Positions 29,070 to 37,258 are shown, counted from the first letter of the stretch. The stretch: 64,000 nt of DNA from Leclercia adecarboxylata (GCF_006874705.1 NZ_CP035382.1:2294001-2358000), one strand, 5' to 3'. Made by a program: numbers and translations. Notes: generated by a model not told the origin, from the sequence alone.

Positions 29070-30638
29070 ATGCTTAAAACGCTATCGATTCGTACCGGCT
29101 TGCTTTCGTTACTGGCCGTCATGACCCTCCTGCTGCTGCTCGTCAGCGGTATTGGCATTTATGCCCTCACGCAGAGTTCCGCTTCACTGCAGCGCATTAA
29201 TCATCTTCAGGGCGAGCAGCTGGTGCAGCTCAATTCGGGCTACACCCTGATCCTGCGCGCGCGCAACGAGGCGGGGCAGGCCGTGCGCATGATGGAGGTC
29301 GGCCTGCTGGATGATGCCGCCAAATCGGTGAAGAACATCAATGACGAAATCACTCAGGCACAAACCACGCTGAAAAACGTGATCGATGGCGGAGTAAAGG
29401 ATCCCGAAGGCGAGCAACTGCTGAAGAAGGTTGCGGCGAGCCTTGCGGCCTATAACGCCCAGGGGATCGTGCCGATGCAGAACGCGCTGAAAGAGCAGAG
29501 CGCCGATGCCTATTACGATCTGCTGGAGAACCACCTGGTGCCGGTGGCGCGTCAGTTTGATAACGACATGCAGGCTTTCCAGGCCTGGAGCGACAGCCGC
29601 GGTAAAGCCGAAGTGGCGGCGGTGCAGGCCAGCAAAGAGCGGGTGATGCTGCTGATTATCGTCGCCGCGCTGCTGACCGCGGGCATCATTGTGCTGGCCT
29701 GGCTGGCCCTGCGTCATATGCTGCTGAAGCCGCTCTCCACCTCTATCGCCCAGCTTGAGCACGTGGCGGCCGGCGATCTGACCCACGCCCTCAGCGCACC
29801 CGCCAGCCAGGAGTTTAACCGCCTGAATGCCGCCATCGAAGAGATGCGCCAGTCGCTGATGGGCTCGGTACTGCGCGTGCGCGATGCCAGTTCGCAGATC
29901 GATACCGGCAGCCGGGAGCTGACCGCCGGCAACATGCACCTGGCCCAGCGTACGGAGTCGACCGCTACCTCGCTGGAGCAGACCGCGGCCAGCATGGAAG
30001 AACTCACCGCCACGGTGAAACAGAACGCCCACAACGCCGAGCAGGCACACCAGGTGGCGAAGACGATGTCTGATACTGCCGATCGCGGCAGCGAAATGGT
30101 GTGCTACGTGATTGAGAAGATGCGCGACATCTCCGGCAGCGCCGACCGCATCGCCGATATTCTTAGCGTCATCGACGGCATAGCCTTCCAGACCAATATC
30201 CTGGCGCTGAACGCCTCGGTAGAAGCGGCCCGCGCGGGTGAGCAGGGTCGTGGTTTTGCGGTGGTGGCCGGTGAAGTGCGTATCCTCGCCAGCCGCAGCG
30301 CCGATGCGGCAAAAGAGATCCGCACCCTGATTAGTGATTCGCAGTCACACGTCAGTGAAGGCAGCGATCTGGCCCAGCAGGCGGGTGAAACCATGGATGA
30401 GATCGCCACCGAAGTGATGCGCATGACCCGCCTGATGCGTGAGATTGCCAACGCGTCGCACGAGCAGAGCCGGGGTATTGAGCAGGTGAATATTGCGGTC
30501 AATCAGATGGACGAAACCGCGCAACAAAACGCGGCTCTGGTCCAGCAGTCTTCCGCCGCGACGCGCTCGCTGGAAGAGCAATCACGCGAGCTTATCGAGG
30601 CGATGTCGTCGTTTAAACTGTCGACGCAACAGGCATAG
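29070..30638 (+). CDS. methyl-accepting chemotaxis protein, TarH type, no NWETF tail
   Basis: A 522-residue chemoreceptor. TM1 is at about residues 10-32 (LSLLAVMTLLLLLVSGIGIYAL), a TarH-like four-helix sensor at 33-190, TM2 at about 195-215, then HAMP and signalling domain with tip [20 protein letters not shown]. It resembles the Tar/Tsr group, but the residues around the Tar aspartate pocket are not clearly conserved, so the ligand is open. It ends KLSTQQA without NWETF, like low-abundance receptors Trg and Aer. Its location directly after a sugar-import operon invites a link to sugar sensing, which is speculation. Its last 26 bp overlap the convergent LysR-type gene. Confidence 0.91.
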   Translation: MLKTLSIRTGLLSLLAVMTLLLLLVSGIGIYALTQSSASLQRINHLQGEQLVQLNSGYTLILRARNEAGQAVRMMEVGLLDDAAKSVKNINDEITQAQTTLKNVIDGGVKDPEGEQLLKKVAASLAAYNAQGIVPMQNALKEQSADAYYDLLENHLVPVARQFDNDMQAFQAWSDSRGKAEVAAVQASKERVMLLIIVAALLTAGIIVLAWLALRHMLLKPLSTSIAQLEHVAAGDLTHALSAPASQEFNRLNAAIEEMRQSLMGSVLRVRDASSQIDTGSRELTAGNMHLAQRTESTATSLEQTAASMEELTATVKQNAHNAEQAHQVAKTMSDTADRGSEMVCYVIEKMRDISGSADRIADILSVIDGIAFQTNILALNASVEAARAGEQGRGFAVVAGEVRILASRSADAAKEIRTLISDSQSHVSEGSDLAQQAGETMDEIATEVMRMTRLMREIANASHEQSRGIEQVNIAVNQMDETAQQNAALVQQSSAATRSLEEQSRELIEAMSSFKLSTQQA

Positions 30639-30966
30639 CGTCATCGCGTTCCGGCGCCGCTGGCGTCGGGATGCTCTCTCCGGCGGACGGCGCGCTGGCG
30701 ATATGGTCGTGGATCAAGCCCAGCAGCTTTTCCATCTCGGCGGTCAGATGCAGCGCATAGGGCGTTGGCTCAAGAAACAGGCCTTTGCGGGTAAACAGCG
30801 GCTCATTAAACAGCATCCCAAAGCGTTTCAGCGCCAGGCTCACGGCCGGTCTGGACATATCAAGACGTAAAGAGGCTTTGGCCATGCTCCCGCACCTGAC
30901 GACTTCAATAAATACCGGAATCAGATTGAGGTCGATACCAGTGGATGAGCGAGAGAGATTTTTCAT
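30613..30966 (-). CDS. short LysR-type protein, DNA-binding domain only
   Basis: A 117-residue protein whose residues 8-80 form a LysR-type winged helix (IDLNLIPVFIEVVRCGSMAKASLRLDMSRPAVSLALKRFGMLFNEPLFTRKGLFLEPTPYA split here by its helices). A linker helix follows (LHLTAEMEKLLGLIHDHIA), and then the protein stops after a Pro/Ala-rich tail. A full LysR regulator has about 300 residues, so the effector domain is missing. The HTH is intact and the start has GGAAA upstream, so this may be a functional short regulator or a decayed gene. The start at 30966 is uncertain; the frame is open to 31128. It overlaps the convergent chemoreceptor end by 26 bp. Confidence 0.68.
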   Translation of the reverse strand: MKNLSRSSTGIDLNLIPVFIEVVRCGSMAKASLRLDMSRPAVSLALKRFGMLFNEPLFTRKGLFLEPTPYALHLTAEMEKLLGLIHDHIASAPSAGESIPTPAAPERDDAMPVASTV

Positions 30967-31086
30967 TTCTGCTGATTTCCGTTGAACACTATTTGAACGC
31001 CGTAATGATGACGGATTGAGTCGGTGGGTTACAGCAGCATTTTTATATAGTGTTATACCGACAAAGGTATAAATCACTGGAAAAAC

Positions 31087-31154
31087 AAAAGGGGCCGGGC
31101 GGCCCCTTTTGGTCAAACATACCGACAATAAAAAGGGGCCGTATGGCCCCTTTT
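31087..31154 (-). terminator. tandem near-identical terminators after fbp
   Basis: Two hairpins share the same 10-bp stem AAAAGGGGCC/GGCCCCTTTT and differ only in the four loop bases (31087-31110 and 31131-31154). Both are symmetrical with A/T flanks and can terminate in either direction. They stand between fbp and the short LysR-type gene. Confidence 0.88.
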
Positions 31155-31169
31155 GATCAATCGAATAAA

Positions 31170-32168
31170 TCAGGCATCCGGGTATTCACGGATTAAGCGT
31201 TCGACGTCTTCCACCATATGATCGTTGCCGACGAAGAACGAACGGCGCTGGTGCAGACTCTCAGGAATGATATCCATAATCCGCTCTTTACCGTCGCTGG
31301 CTTTACCGCCCGCCTGCTCGGCGAGGAAGGCCATCGGGTTGCACTCGTACAGCAGACGCAGCTTGCCTTCCGGGTGGCTGGCGGTGCTTGGATAGAGGTA
31401 GATCCCGCCTTTCAGCAGGTTGCGGTGGAAATCCGCCACCAGGGAGCCGATATAGCGCGAGGTGTAGGGACGCTGGGTCGCTTTATCCTCTTCCTGGCAG
31501 AATTTGATGTATTTCTTCACGCCCGCCGGGAATTTAATGTAGTTCCCTTCGTTGATGGAGTAGGTGCTGCCTTTCTGCGGATAGCGCATGCGCTCCTGGC
31601 ACAGGCAGAACACACCCAGTGACGGATCGTAGGTAAAGGCATGCACGCCGCAGCCGGTGGTGTAGACCAGCATGGTGGAGGAGCCGTAAACCACATAGCC
31701 CGCCGCGACCTGCTTGTTGCCCGGCTGCAGGAAATCTTCTTCGGTTACCGGGGTGCCGACAGGGGTGACCCGGCGGTAAATGGAGAAAATCGTGCCGACA
31801 GAGACGTTAACGTCGATGTTGGAGGAGCCATCCAGCGGATCCATCAGAACGACATATTTTGCATGTTCACACCCTTCAAAGACGACGATTTCGTCTTCTT
31901 CTTCCGAGGCGATCCCCGCAACGATGTCGCGTGCGCGCAGTGCAGCTTTCAGTTTTTCGTTCGCGAACAGATCGAGTTTCTGTTGAACTTCGCCCTGCAC
32001 GTTTTCAGCACCGCTGGCACCCAGGATATCGACCAGACCGGCCTTGTTGATATCGCGATGGATGATCTTGGCGCCCAGCTTTATTGCCGACAACAAAGCA
32101 GTGAGCTCACCGGTAGCATGCGAGAACTCGTGCTGCTTTTCGACAATAAATTCACCTAACGTTTTCAT
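31170..32168 (-). CDS. fbp: class 1 fructose-1,6-bisphosphatase
   Basis: A 332-residue gluconeogenic enzyme that hydrolyses fructose 1,6-bisphosphate to fructose 6-phosphate. Metal-binding residues are in [13 protein letters not shown] and [25 protein letters not shown], and the active-site lysine region is in [43 protein letters not shown] precedes the ATG. It is cytosolic and a tetramer inhibited by AMP in E. coli. It is divergent from mpl over 179 bp, as in E. coli. Confidence 0.97.
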   Translation of the reverse strand: MKTLGEFIVEKQHEFSHATGELTALLSAIKLGAKIIHRDINKAGLVDILGASGAENVQGEVQQKLDLFANEKLKAALRARDIVAGIASEEEDEIVVFEGCEHAKYVVLMDPLDGSSNIDVNVSVGTIFSIYRRVTPVGTPVTEEDFLQPGNKQVAAGYVVYGSSTMLVYTTGCGVHAFTYDPSLGVFCLCQERMRYPQKGSTYSINEGNYIKFPAGVKKYIKFCQEEDKATQRPYTSRYIGSLVADFHRNLLKGGIYLYPSTASHPEGKLRLLYECNPMAFLAEQAGGKASDGKERIMDIIPESLHQRRSFFVGNDHMVEDVERLIREYPDA

Positions 32169-32347
32169 AACACCTTCCCTGCATTGGATGTTGAGTAAAG
32201 TTGTTGATGCCCAACAATCTTAACAAACTTTCAAATCTTCGCGCAGAGGTGAATCGCGCCAGCTGAGTACAGATTTTCCTGAAATGCGTTTCTCTGCTGC
32301 TGACATATGCGTAAAATGTGCGCCACATTGAAGAAGGATAGTGACGT

Positions 32348-33721
32348 ATGCGCATTCATATATTGGGGATTTGTGGCACTTTCATGGGCGGCCTGGCTAT
32401 GCTGGCGCGCGCTCTTGGCCATGAAGTGACAGGTTCGGACGCCAATGTGTATCCGCCGATGAGCACGCTGCTGGAAAACCAGGGCATCTCACTTATTGAG
32501 GGTTACGACGCCAGCCAGCTCGATCCGCAGCCGGATCTGGTGATCATCGGTAACGCCATGACCCGTGGCAACCCCTGCGTAGAAGCCGTGCTGGAAAAGA
32601 ATATTCCCTACATGTCGGGCCCGCAGTGGCTGCACGACTTTGTGCTGCGCGATCGCTGGGTTGTGGCCGTTGCCGGTACTCATGGCAAAACCACCACCGC
32701 CGGGATGGCGACCTGGATCCTTGAGGCCTGCGGCTACAAGCCGGGCTTCGTGATCGGTGGCGTACCGGGGAATTTCGAGGTTTCTGCCCGCCTGGGCGAC
32801 AGCCCGTTCTTTGTCATTGAGGCGGATGAATATGACTGCGCCTTCTTTGACAAACGCTCTAAATTTGTCCACTACTGCCCGCGGACGCTGATCCTCAATA
32901 ACCTTGAGTTCGATCACGCGGACATCTTTGACGACCTGAAAGCGATTCAGAAGCAGTTCCACCACCTGGTGCGCATCGTGCCGGGTCAGGGACGTATTAT
33001 CCTGCCGGAAAACGACATCAACCTGAAGCAGACCCTGGCGATGGGATGCTGGAGCGAGCAGGAGCTGGTGGGCGAGCAGGGCCACTGGCAGGCGAAAAAG
33101 CTCACCAACGATGCCTCCCAGTGGGAAGTTCTGCTGGATGGCGAAAAAGTTGGGGAAGTACACTGGGCGCTGGTAGGCGAACACAACATGCATAACGGCC
33201 TGATGGCGATTGCCGCGGCCCGTCATGTGGGCGTGCTGCCTGCCGATGCGGCTCATGCGCTGGGATCGTTTATCAACGCCCGTCGCCGCCTGGAACTGCG
33301 CGGCGAAGCGAATGGCGTGACGGTGTATGACGATTTTGCCCATCACCCGACGGCGATCCTCGCGACGCTGGCGGCGCTGCGCGGCAAAGTGGGCGGCACG
33401 GCACGCATTCTGGCCGTCCTGGAACCGCGCTCCAACACCATGAAAATGGGCGTCTGCAAAGATGACCTGGCCCCGTCGTTAGGCCGTGCCGATGAAGTCT
33501 TCCTCCTGCAGCCGCAGCATATTCCCTGGCAGGTGGCGGAAGTGGCTGAAGCCTGCATCCAGCCTGCGCACTGGAGTGCCGATGTGGATACGTTAGCGGA
33601 GATGGTGGTGAAGACCGCGCAGCCGGGGGATCACATTCTGGTGATGAGCAACGGCGGGTTTGGTGGCATCCATCAGAAGCTGCTGGACGGTCTGGCGAAG
33701 AAAGCGGAAGTCGCAGAGTAA
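32348..33721 (+). CDS. mpl: UDP-N-acetylmuramate:L-alanyl-gamma-D-glutamyl-meso-diaminopimelate ligase Mpl
   Basis: A 457-residue Mur ligase of the peptidoglycan recycling pathway that attaches the salvaged tripeptide to UDP-MurNAc. It has the three Mur domains: Rossmann-like N-terminus (RIHILGICGTFMGGLAMLARALGHEVTG), central ATPase with P-loop VAVAGTHGKTTTAGMA, and C-terminal domain with FAHHPTAILATLAAL and EPRSNTMKMG. GAAGGATAGTGACGT precedes the ATG. It appears monocistronic and is followed by a REP pair. Very close to E. coli Mpl. Confidence 0.97.
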   Translation: MRIHILGICGTFMGGLAMLARALGHEVTGSDANVYPPMSTLLENQGISLIEGYDASQLDPQPDLVIIGNAMTRGNPCVEAVLEKNIPYMSGPQWLHDFVLRDRWVVAVAGTHGKTTTAGMATWILEACGYKPGFVIGGVPGNFEVSARLGDSPFFVIEADEYDCAFFDKRSKFVHYCPRTLILNNLEFDHADIFDDLKAIQKQFHHLVRIVPGQGRIILPENDINLKQTLAMGCWSEQELVGEQGHWQAKKLTNDASQWEVLLDGEKVGEVHWALVGEHNMHNGLMAIAAARHVGVLPADAAHALGSFINARRRLELRGEANGVTVYDDFAHHPTAILATLAALRGKVGGTARILAVLEPRSNTMKMGVCKDDLAPSLGRADEVFLLQPQHIPWQVAEVAEACIQPAHWSADVDTLAEMVVKTAQPGDHILVMSNGGFGGIHQKLLDGLAKKAEVAE

Positions 33722-33728
33722 TAAAAAA

Positions 33729-33810
33729 GCCCGGTGGCGCTAACGCTTACCGGGCCTGCAATTCGCACGCTTTTGTAGGCCGGATAAGGCGTTTACGCCG
33801 CCATCCGGCA
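33729..33810. repeat. REP pair between mpl and darP
   Basis: Two REP palindromes in opposite orientation (33729-33755 and 33775-33809). The first is preceded by an A-run, so on the minus strand it would also act as a terminator-like hairpin, downstream of darP. Confidence 0.87.
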
Positions 33811-33826
33811 AACAGCATGCACGATA

Positions 33827-34378
33827 TTAACCTTCGGCTTCTGCCAGTTCGCGCAGATACTGGAAGATCAGACGCGCAGACTTCGGCGGCTTATTCCCTT
33901 CTTTCTCTTTCTTCGCATTACGGATAAGCGTTCGCAGCTGCTGGCGATCGGCGTCCGGCCACAGGTTCAGCACCTCCGCCAGGGCGTCATCGCCATTATC
34001 AATCAGGCGATCGCGGATCTGCTCCAGCTTATGGAACAGGGCAACCTGCTGGTTGTGGCGGTTTTTCAGCTTGTCCAGCGCCTGGCGAATGGGTTCTACA
34101 TCGCGCTGGCGCAGCATTTTACCAATCAACTGAAGCTGGCGACGGCGGCCCTCTTTCTTGATGCGTTGTGCCAGTTCGATGGCGGCACGCAGATCGGGGT
34201 CGAGCGGGATTTTATCCAGCGCGTTTTTGCCCAGCTCTACCATTTCCGCACCAAGCTGTTTTAACTCTTCGGCGTCGCGTTTAATTTCACTTTTACTGAC
34301 CCAGATGATCTCATCATCTTCGTCTTCGATGTCATCACCGGGAACGTCGTCGAGCCAGTCTTCGGGCTGCTTAGTCAT
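33827..34378 (-). CDS. darP: dual-action ribosomal maturation protein DarP (YjgA)
   Basis: A 183-residue DUF615 protein that associates with late 50S ribosome precursors and aids peptidyl-transferase centre maturation in E. coli. An acidic N-terminus ([29 protein letters not shown]) leads into an all-helical basic core with [30 protein letters not shown] and [41 protein letters not shown] precedes the ATG. It is divergent from pmbA. Full-length match to the family. Confidence 0.95.
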   Translation of the reverse strand: MTKQPEDWLDDVPGDDIEDEDDEIIWVSKSEIKRDAEELKQLGAEMVELGKNALDKIPLDPDLRAAIELAQRIKKEGRRRQLQLIGKMLRQRDVEPIRQALDKLKNRHNQQVALFHKLEQIRDRLIDNGDDALAEVLNLWPDADRQQLRTLIRNAKKEKEGNKPPKSARLIFQYLRELAEAEG

Positions 34379-34473
34379 GTCAGGCTCCTTAAAAAAAGAG
34401 GCTAATCTTACCAGTTTAGGCGCGTACTGAGAAACGGTTCTCTGATAGACTTCAGCTAACTACACCTTACATT

Positions 34474-35826
34474 ATGGCATTTACGATGAAAGTGATCTCA
34501 CAAGTTGCAGCGCAGCGTAAAGCACTGGAAGAGGCCGTCTCCATGGCTCTGGAGCTGGCGTCAGCGAAATCCGACGGGGCAGAAGTCGCCGTCAGCAAAA
34601 CCACTGGTCTGAGCGTCAGCACCCGCTATGGCGAGGTGGAAACCGTTGAATTTAATAGCGATGGCGCGTTAGGGATTACTGTTTATCACCAGAACCGTAA
34701 AGGCAGTGCCTCCTCCACCGACCTCAGCCCGGACGCCATAGCGCGTACCGTGCAGGCGGCGCTGGATATCGCCGCCTACACCTCGCCGGATCCTTACGCA
34801 GGCGTCGCAGACCGCGAATTGCTGGCTTTTGAGGCCCCGGATCTGGATCTGTTCCACCCGGCAGAAGTGACCCCTGACGAAGCCATTGAGTTCGCGGCTC
34901 GCGCGGAACAAGCCTCCCTTAACGCCGATAAGCGCATCACCAACACCGAAGGCGGCAGCTTTAACAGCCACTACGGCATCAAAGTTTTTGGCAACAGCCA
35001 CGGTATGCTGCAGGGCTACAGCTCCACCCGTCACTCGCTCTCCAGCTGCGTCATCGCCGAAGAGAATGGCGACATGGAGCGCGATTACGCCTACACCATT
35101 GGCCGCGCGCTGGGCGATCTTCAGTCGCCGGAGTGGGTTGGGATGGAGTGCGCAAAACGCACATTGTCCCGCCTCGCTCCACGAAAACTGTCTACCATGA
35201 AAGCACCGGTGATCTTTGCCAATGAAGTGGCGACCGGGCTGTTCGGGCATCTGGTGGGCGCTATTGCCGGTGGGGCGGTATACCGTAAGTCGACCTTCCT
35301 GCTCGACGCGCTGGGCACGCAGATCCTGCCGGAATGGCTGACCATTGAAGAGCATCCGCACCTGCTGAAAGGGCTGGCCTCCACGCCGTTCGACAGCGAA
35401 GGCGTGCGCACGGAGCGTCGCGATATCATCAAAGACGGCATCCTGACACAGTGGCTGCTGACCAGCTACTCCGCGCGCAAACTGGGGCTGCAAAGCACCG
35501 GCCATGCGGGCGGCATCCACAACTGGCGGATCCCTGGCCGCGGCCTGAGCTTTGAGCAGATGCTGAAAGAGATGGGCACCGGGCTGGTAGTGACCGAGTT
35601 GATGGGCCAGGGCGTCAGCGGCGTCACCGGCGACTACTCGCGCGGGGCGTCCGGCTTCTGGGTCGAGAACGGTGAAATTCAGTATCCGGTGAGCGAAATT
35701 ACCATCGCCGGCAACTTAAAGGATATGTGGCGCAATATCGTGACGGTGGGTAACGATATTGAAACCCGCAGCAATATCCAGTGCGGATCGGTGCTGTTGC
35801 CGGAGATGAAGATCGCCGGCCAGTAA
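34474..35826 (+). CDS. pmbA: metalloprotease subunit TldE (PmbA)
   Basis: A 450-residue subunit of the heterodimeric TldD/TldE protease, which degrades unfolded peptides such as CcdA and matures microcin B17. The N-terminal PmbA/TldA domain covers about 30-180; the C-terminal domain includes [24 protein letters not shown] and [28 protein letters not shown]. TldE itself lacks the HExxxH zinc site, which is on TldD, and none is seen here. The start is the same as in E. coli (450 residues) although no strong Shine-Dalgarno is visible. It is divergent from darP; a terminator follows. Confidence 0.95.
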   Translation: MAFTMKVISQVAAQRKALEEAVSMALELASAKSDGAEVAVSKTTGLSVSTRYGEVETVEFNSDGALGITVYHQNRKGSASSTDLSPDAIARTVQAALDIAAYTSPDPYAGVADRELLAFEAPDLDLFHPAEVTPDEAIEFAARAEQASLNADKRITNTEGGSFNSHYGIKVFGNSHGMLQGYSSTRHSLSSCVIAEENGDMERDYAYTIGRALGDLQSPEWVGMECAKRTLSRLAPRKLSTMKAPVIFANEVATGLFGHLVGAIAGGAVYRKSTFLLDALGTQILPEWLTIEEHPHLLKGLASTPFDSEGVRTERRDIIKDGILTQWLLTSYSARKLGLQSTGHAGGIHNWRIPGRGLSFEQMLKEMGTGLVVTELMGQGVSGVTGDYSRGASGFWVENGEIQYPVSEITIAGNLKDMWRNIVTVGNDIETRSNIQCGSVLLPEMKIAGQ

Positions 35827-35831
35827 CACTC

Positions 35832-35857
35832 AAGCGCACTCCGGTGCGCTTTTTTTT
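35832..35857 (+). terminator. terminator of pmbA
   Basis: AAGCGCAC/GTGCGCTT stem with a TCCG loop, followed by TTTTTTTT. Rho-independent terminator 6 bp after pmbA and 24 bp before the cybC start. Confidence 0.92.
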
Positions 35858-35880
35858 GATAATAAAAAAGGAAGTGAGCA

Positions 35881-36264
35881 ATGCGTAAAAACCTGTTAGC
35901 CATCCTCGCAGCCTCAACGCTGGTATTGAGTTCGTCGGTGTTTGCCGACCTGGAAGACAATATGGACACCCTCAGCGAAAACCTGAAGGTGGTGCAGAAA
36001 ACGGACAATGCGGCGGAGATGAAAGGCGCCCTGACCAAAATGCGTGCTGCTGCGGTAGATGCGCAAAAAGAGACCCCGCCGAAGCTGGAAGGCAAAGCGG
36101 AAGACAGCGCCGAGATGAAAGATTACCGTCACGGTCTGGAGACGCTGGTCGGGCAGATTGACGGCGCGCTGAAGCTGGCCAACGAAGGCAAAGTGAAAGA
36201 GGCGCAGGCGGCAGCCGACGGGTTTGTCACCACGCGCAATACTTATCACAAAAAATACCGTTAA
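35881..36264 (+). CDS. cybC: periplasmic cytochrome b562
   Basis: A 127-residue soluble four-helix-bundle haem protein of the periplasm with unknown electron partner. The signal peptide ([20 protein letters not shown]) is cleaved before ADLEDNM. The two haem ligands are kept: the methionine at mature position 7 (DLEDNM) and the histidine near the C-terminus (NTYHKKYR). E. coli K-12 has a disrupted cybC signal sequence in some annotations, but here the gene looks complete. AAAGGAAGTGAGCA precedes the ATG. It marks the left border of the accessory block ending at nrdG. Confidence 0.94.
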   Translation: MRKNLLAILAASTLVLSSSVFADLEDNMDTLSENLKVVQKTDNAAEMKGALTKMRAAAVDAQKETPPKLEGKAEDSAEMKDYRHGLETLVGQIDGALKLANEGKVKEAQAAADGFVTTRNTYHKKYR

Positions 36265-36298
36265 TGGGTGCCTGAGCCGCACGTCCTCTCCCCGTGTT

Positions 36299-36323
36299 GC
36301 GGAGGCGTACTAAACGCCTCCGC
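36299..36323 (-). repeat. stem-loop downstream of the Hok-type gene
   Basis: Perfect 9-bp arms GCGGAGGCG and CGCCTCCGC with a 7-nt loop, 11 bp after the toxin stop. The plasmid R1 hok gene is likewise followed by a GGAGGCGGGC-type hairpin, so this is probably the 3' end structure of the toxin mRNA. Confidence 0.65.
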
Positions 36324-36334
36324 ATGTTTGCTCC

Positions 36335-36490
36335 CTACGATCCGGAGCGACAGTCCATTTGCGCAATCACTTCAAGCGAACCGTTTCGAAAACGGATCTC
36401 GCACAGTGTCTTCCGCGTCACCAGCGTTAAGATGATTATTGTCAAAGAAATAATCATCAAAACCCCGATACTGGGATCTCTGCGTTTCAT
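36335..36490 (-). CDS. Hok/Gef-family type I toxin
   Basis: A 51-residue membrane toxin. A short basic N-terminus (MKRRDPS) leads into a single helix (IGVLMIISLTIIILTLVT, about residues 8-25) and then the family signature TRKTLCEIRFRNGSLEVIAQ, nearly identical to plasmid R1 Hok (TRKSLCEIRYRDG) and E. coli HokB (TRQTLYELRFRDG). The second conserved cysteine occurs in MDCRSGS. GCAAGGAGGCATCC gives a strong ribosome-binding site. An open frame continues upstream in phase, but translation from 36490 fits the family length. In such systems translation is held off by an antisense RNA (Sok). It lies between cybC and the transport operon, and is absent from this locus in E. coli K-12. Confidence 0.88.
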   Translation of the reverse strand: MKRRDPSIGVLMIISLTIIILTLVTRKTLCEIRFRNGSLEVIAQMDCRSGS

Positions 36491-36556
36491 GGATGCCTCC
36501 TTGCTTTTTAAGCGGGTAAGGCAGCGAACTTCACGTGTCAGGACGTGTCGTTTCGG

Positions 36557-36590
36557 GCCCCATCCCTGATTTTTATTCAGGTGGGGCTTT
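36557..36590 (+). ncRNA. candidate 3' stem-loop of a Sok-like antisense RNA
   Basis: GCCCCA and CCTGA pair with TCAGG and TGGGGC around a T-rich loop, with a two-base bulge, and three T follow on the plus strand. The position, about 70-100 bp upstream of the toxin start and on the opposite strand, is where Sok RNAs end. I could not find a convincing promoter for it, so it may instead be structure in the toxin mRNA leader. Confidence 0.35.
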
Positions 36591-36792
36591 CCACTTCCCG
36601 TCCCATGCATGAGACGGTCAGTCTCAAGCACCCACGGCCACTCTACCCAATCCGCATAAGAAAACCTTATCCAGCTCACATTTCTACGAGTCTGCTCGTA
36701 AACTTTTTCACTTCCACAACCCCGCTTTACCCGCTCAGGAGCGTGATATTCATCACGTTAGACCAGCGAAAAATCATCATTCAGCGCAATTA

Positions 36793-36808
36793 TGTGGCAC
36801 AGATCACT
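36793..36808. promoter_or_regulatory. candidate CRP site upstream of the operon
   Basis: TGTGG-N6-TCACT matches the CRP pattern TGTGA-N6-TCACA at 8 of 10 positions with correct spacing. It is centred about 110 bp upstream of the first operon gene. Confidence 0.5.
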
Positions 36809-36821
36809 GGCGCCGCTCTCC

Positions 36822-36841
36822 TTTCCACTTCGAAGTGGAAA
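36822..36841. promoter_or_regulatory. perfect 20-bp palindrome, candidate operator
   Basis: TTTCCACTTC is followed directly by its exact reverse complement GAAGTGGAAA. It lies 69 bp upstream of the operon's first start codon, beside the CRP-like site. A likely target of the operon's BglG/MtlR-type activator. Confidence 0.6.
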
Positions 36842-36909
36842 ACAACTCGCTACAAACCCATAACAGCGGGCGTTAGTTTTATCCCAGAGCCAATAACGGG
36901 GTAAGACGA

Positions 36910-37248
36910 GTGATTAACGGAACGGTAATAAACGACACTGGAGACCAGGCGGCGCAAACTGAACAGCTGGCCGACACCATGCTCAAGCAGACCTTCACGC
37001 TGCTTAGTCATCACCACATTATCCCCAATGCCGTTCAGGAGCAGATGCTGACCTCCCACGTTCGCGCCATGGCGCACCGGTCGGTGACCGGCGAGCCGCT
37101 GCCGGAGGTCGAGGCTGACCTGTTCGACGAAATTTCACCTGAATCAATGCGGCTTGCCCGCGAAGTCGTGGCGCAGTTTGGCAACCTTCCTGATGAAGAA
37201 GCCTGGCTGCTCTCCGTCCACTTTGAAGTCGCAAAAGACAACCTTTAA
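36910..37248 (+). CDS. stand-alone PRD-domain protein
   Basis: A 112-residue protein consisting of one PTS-regulation domain. The helices carry the two histidine positions typical of PRDs: LTSHVRAMAHRS in the first half and WLLSVHFEVAKDN near the end. There is no DNA- or RNA-binding domain. The start is a GTG with a weak purine stretch (GGGGTAAGACGA) upstream. Its TAA overlaps the AAGGAG of the next gene, so translation is coupled. In related loci a small PRD protein accompanies the same DUF set. I infer that it reports PTS phosphorylation state to the system, perhaps by competing with or binding the large regulator at 43607. Confidence 0.75.
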   Translation: MINGTVINDTGDQAAQTEQLADTMLKQTFTLLSHHHIIPNAVQEQMLTSHVRAMAHRSVTGEPLPEVEADLFDEISPESMRLAREVVAQFGNLPDEEAWLLSVHFEVAKDNL

Positions 37249-37258
37249 GGAGCACATC

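Larger units (their letters stand above)
36491..36909. other. 419-bp regulatory region between the toxin gene and the operon
   Basis: No credible gene is seen. It contains the toxin mRNA leader and a stem-loop (36557-36590), then small inverted repeats TACGAG-N4-CTCGTA (36685-36700) and CGTGAT-N4-ATCACG (36742-36757), a CRP-like site (36793-36808) and a perfect palindrome (36822-36841). The motif TTTCCACTTC occurs at 36588-36597 and again as the left half of that palindrome. Confidence 0.6.

Noticed and set aside
36501..36530. Possible promoter of a Sok antisense RNA (TTGCTT element)
   Set aside because: No -10 hexamer lies 16-18 bp downstream.
36793..36815. Possible sigma-54 promoter (TGGCAC) upstream of the operon
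   Set aside because: TGGCAC is present but no TTGCA-type -12 element follows at the right spacing, and the regulator has no AAA+ domain.
36545..36904. A 119-codon plus-strand frame upstream of the PRD gene
   Set aside because: No ribosome-binding site, unlike any family I know, and it runs through the toxin leader, CRP-like site and palindrome. Treated as regulatory DNA.
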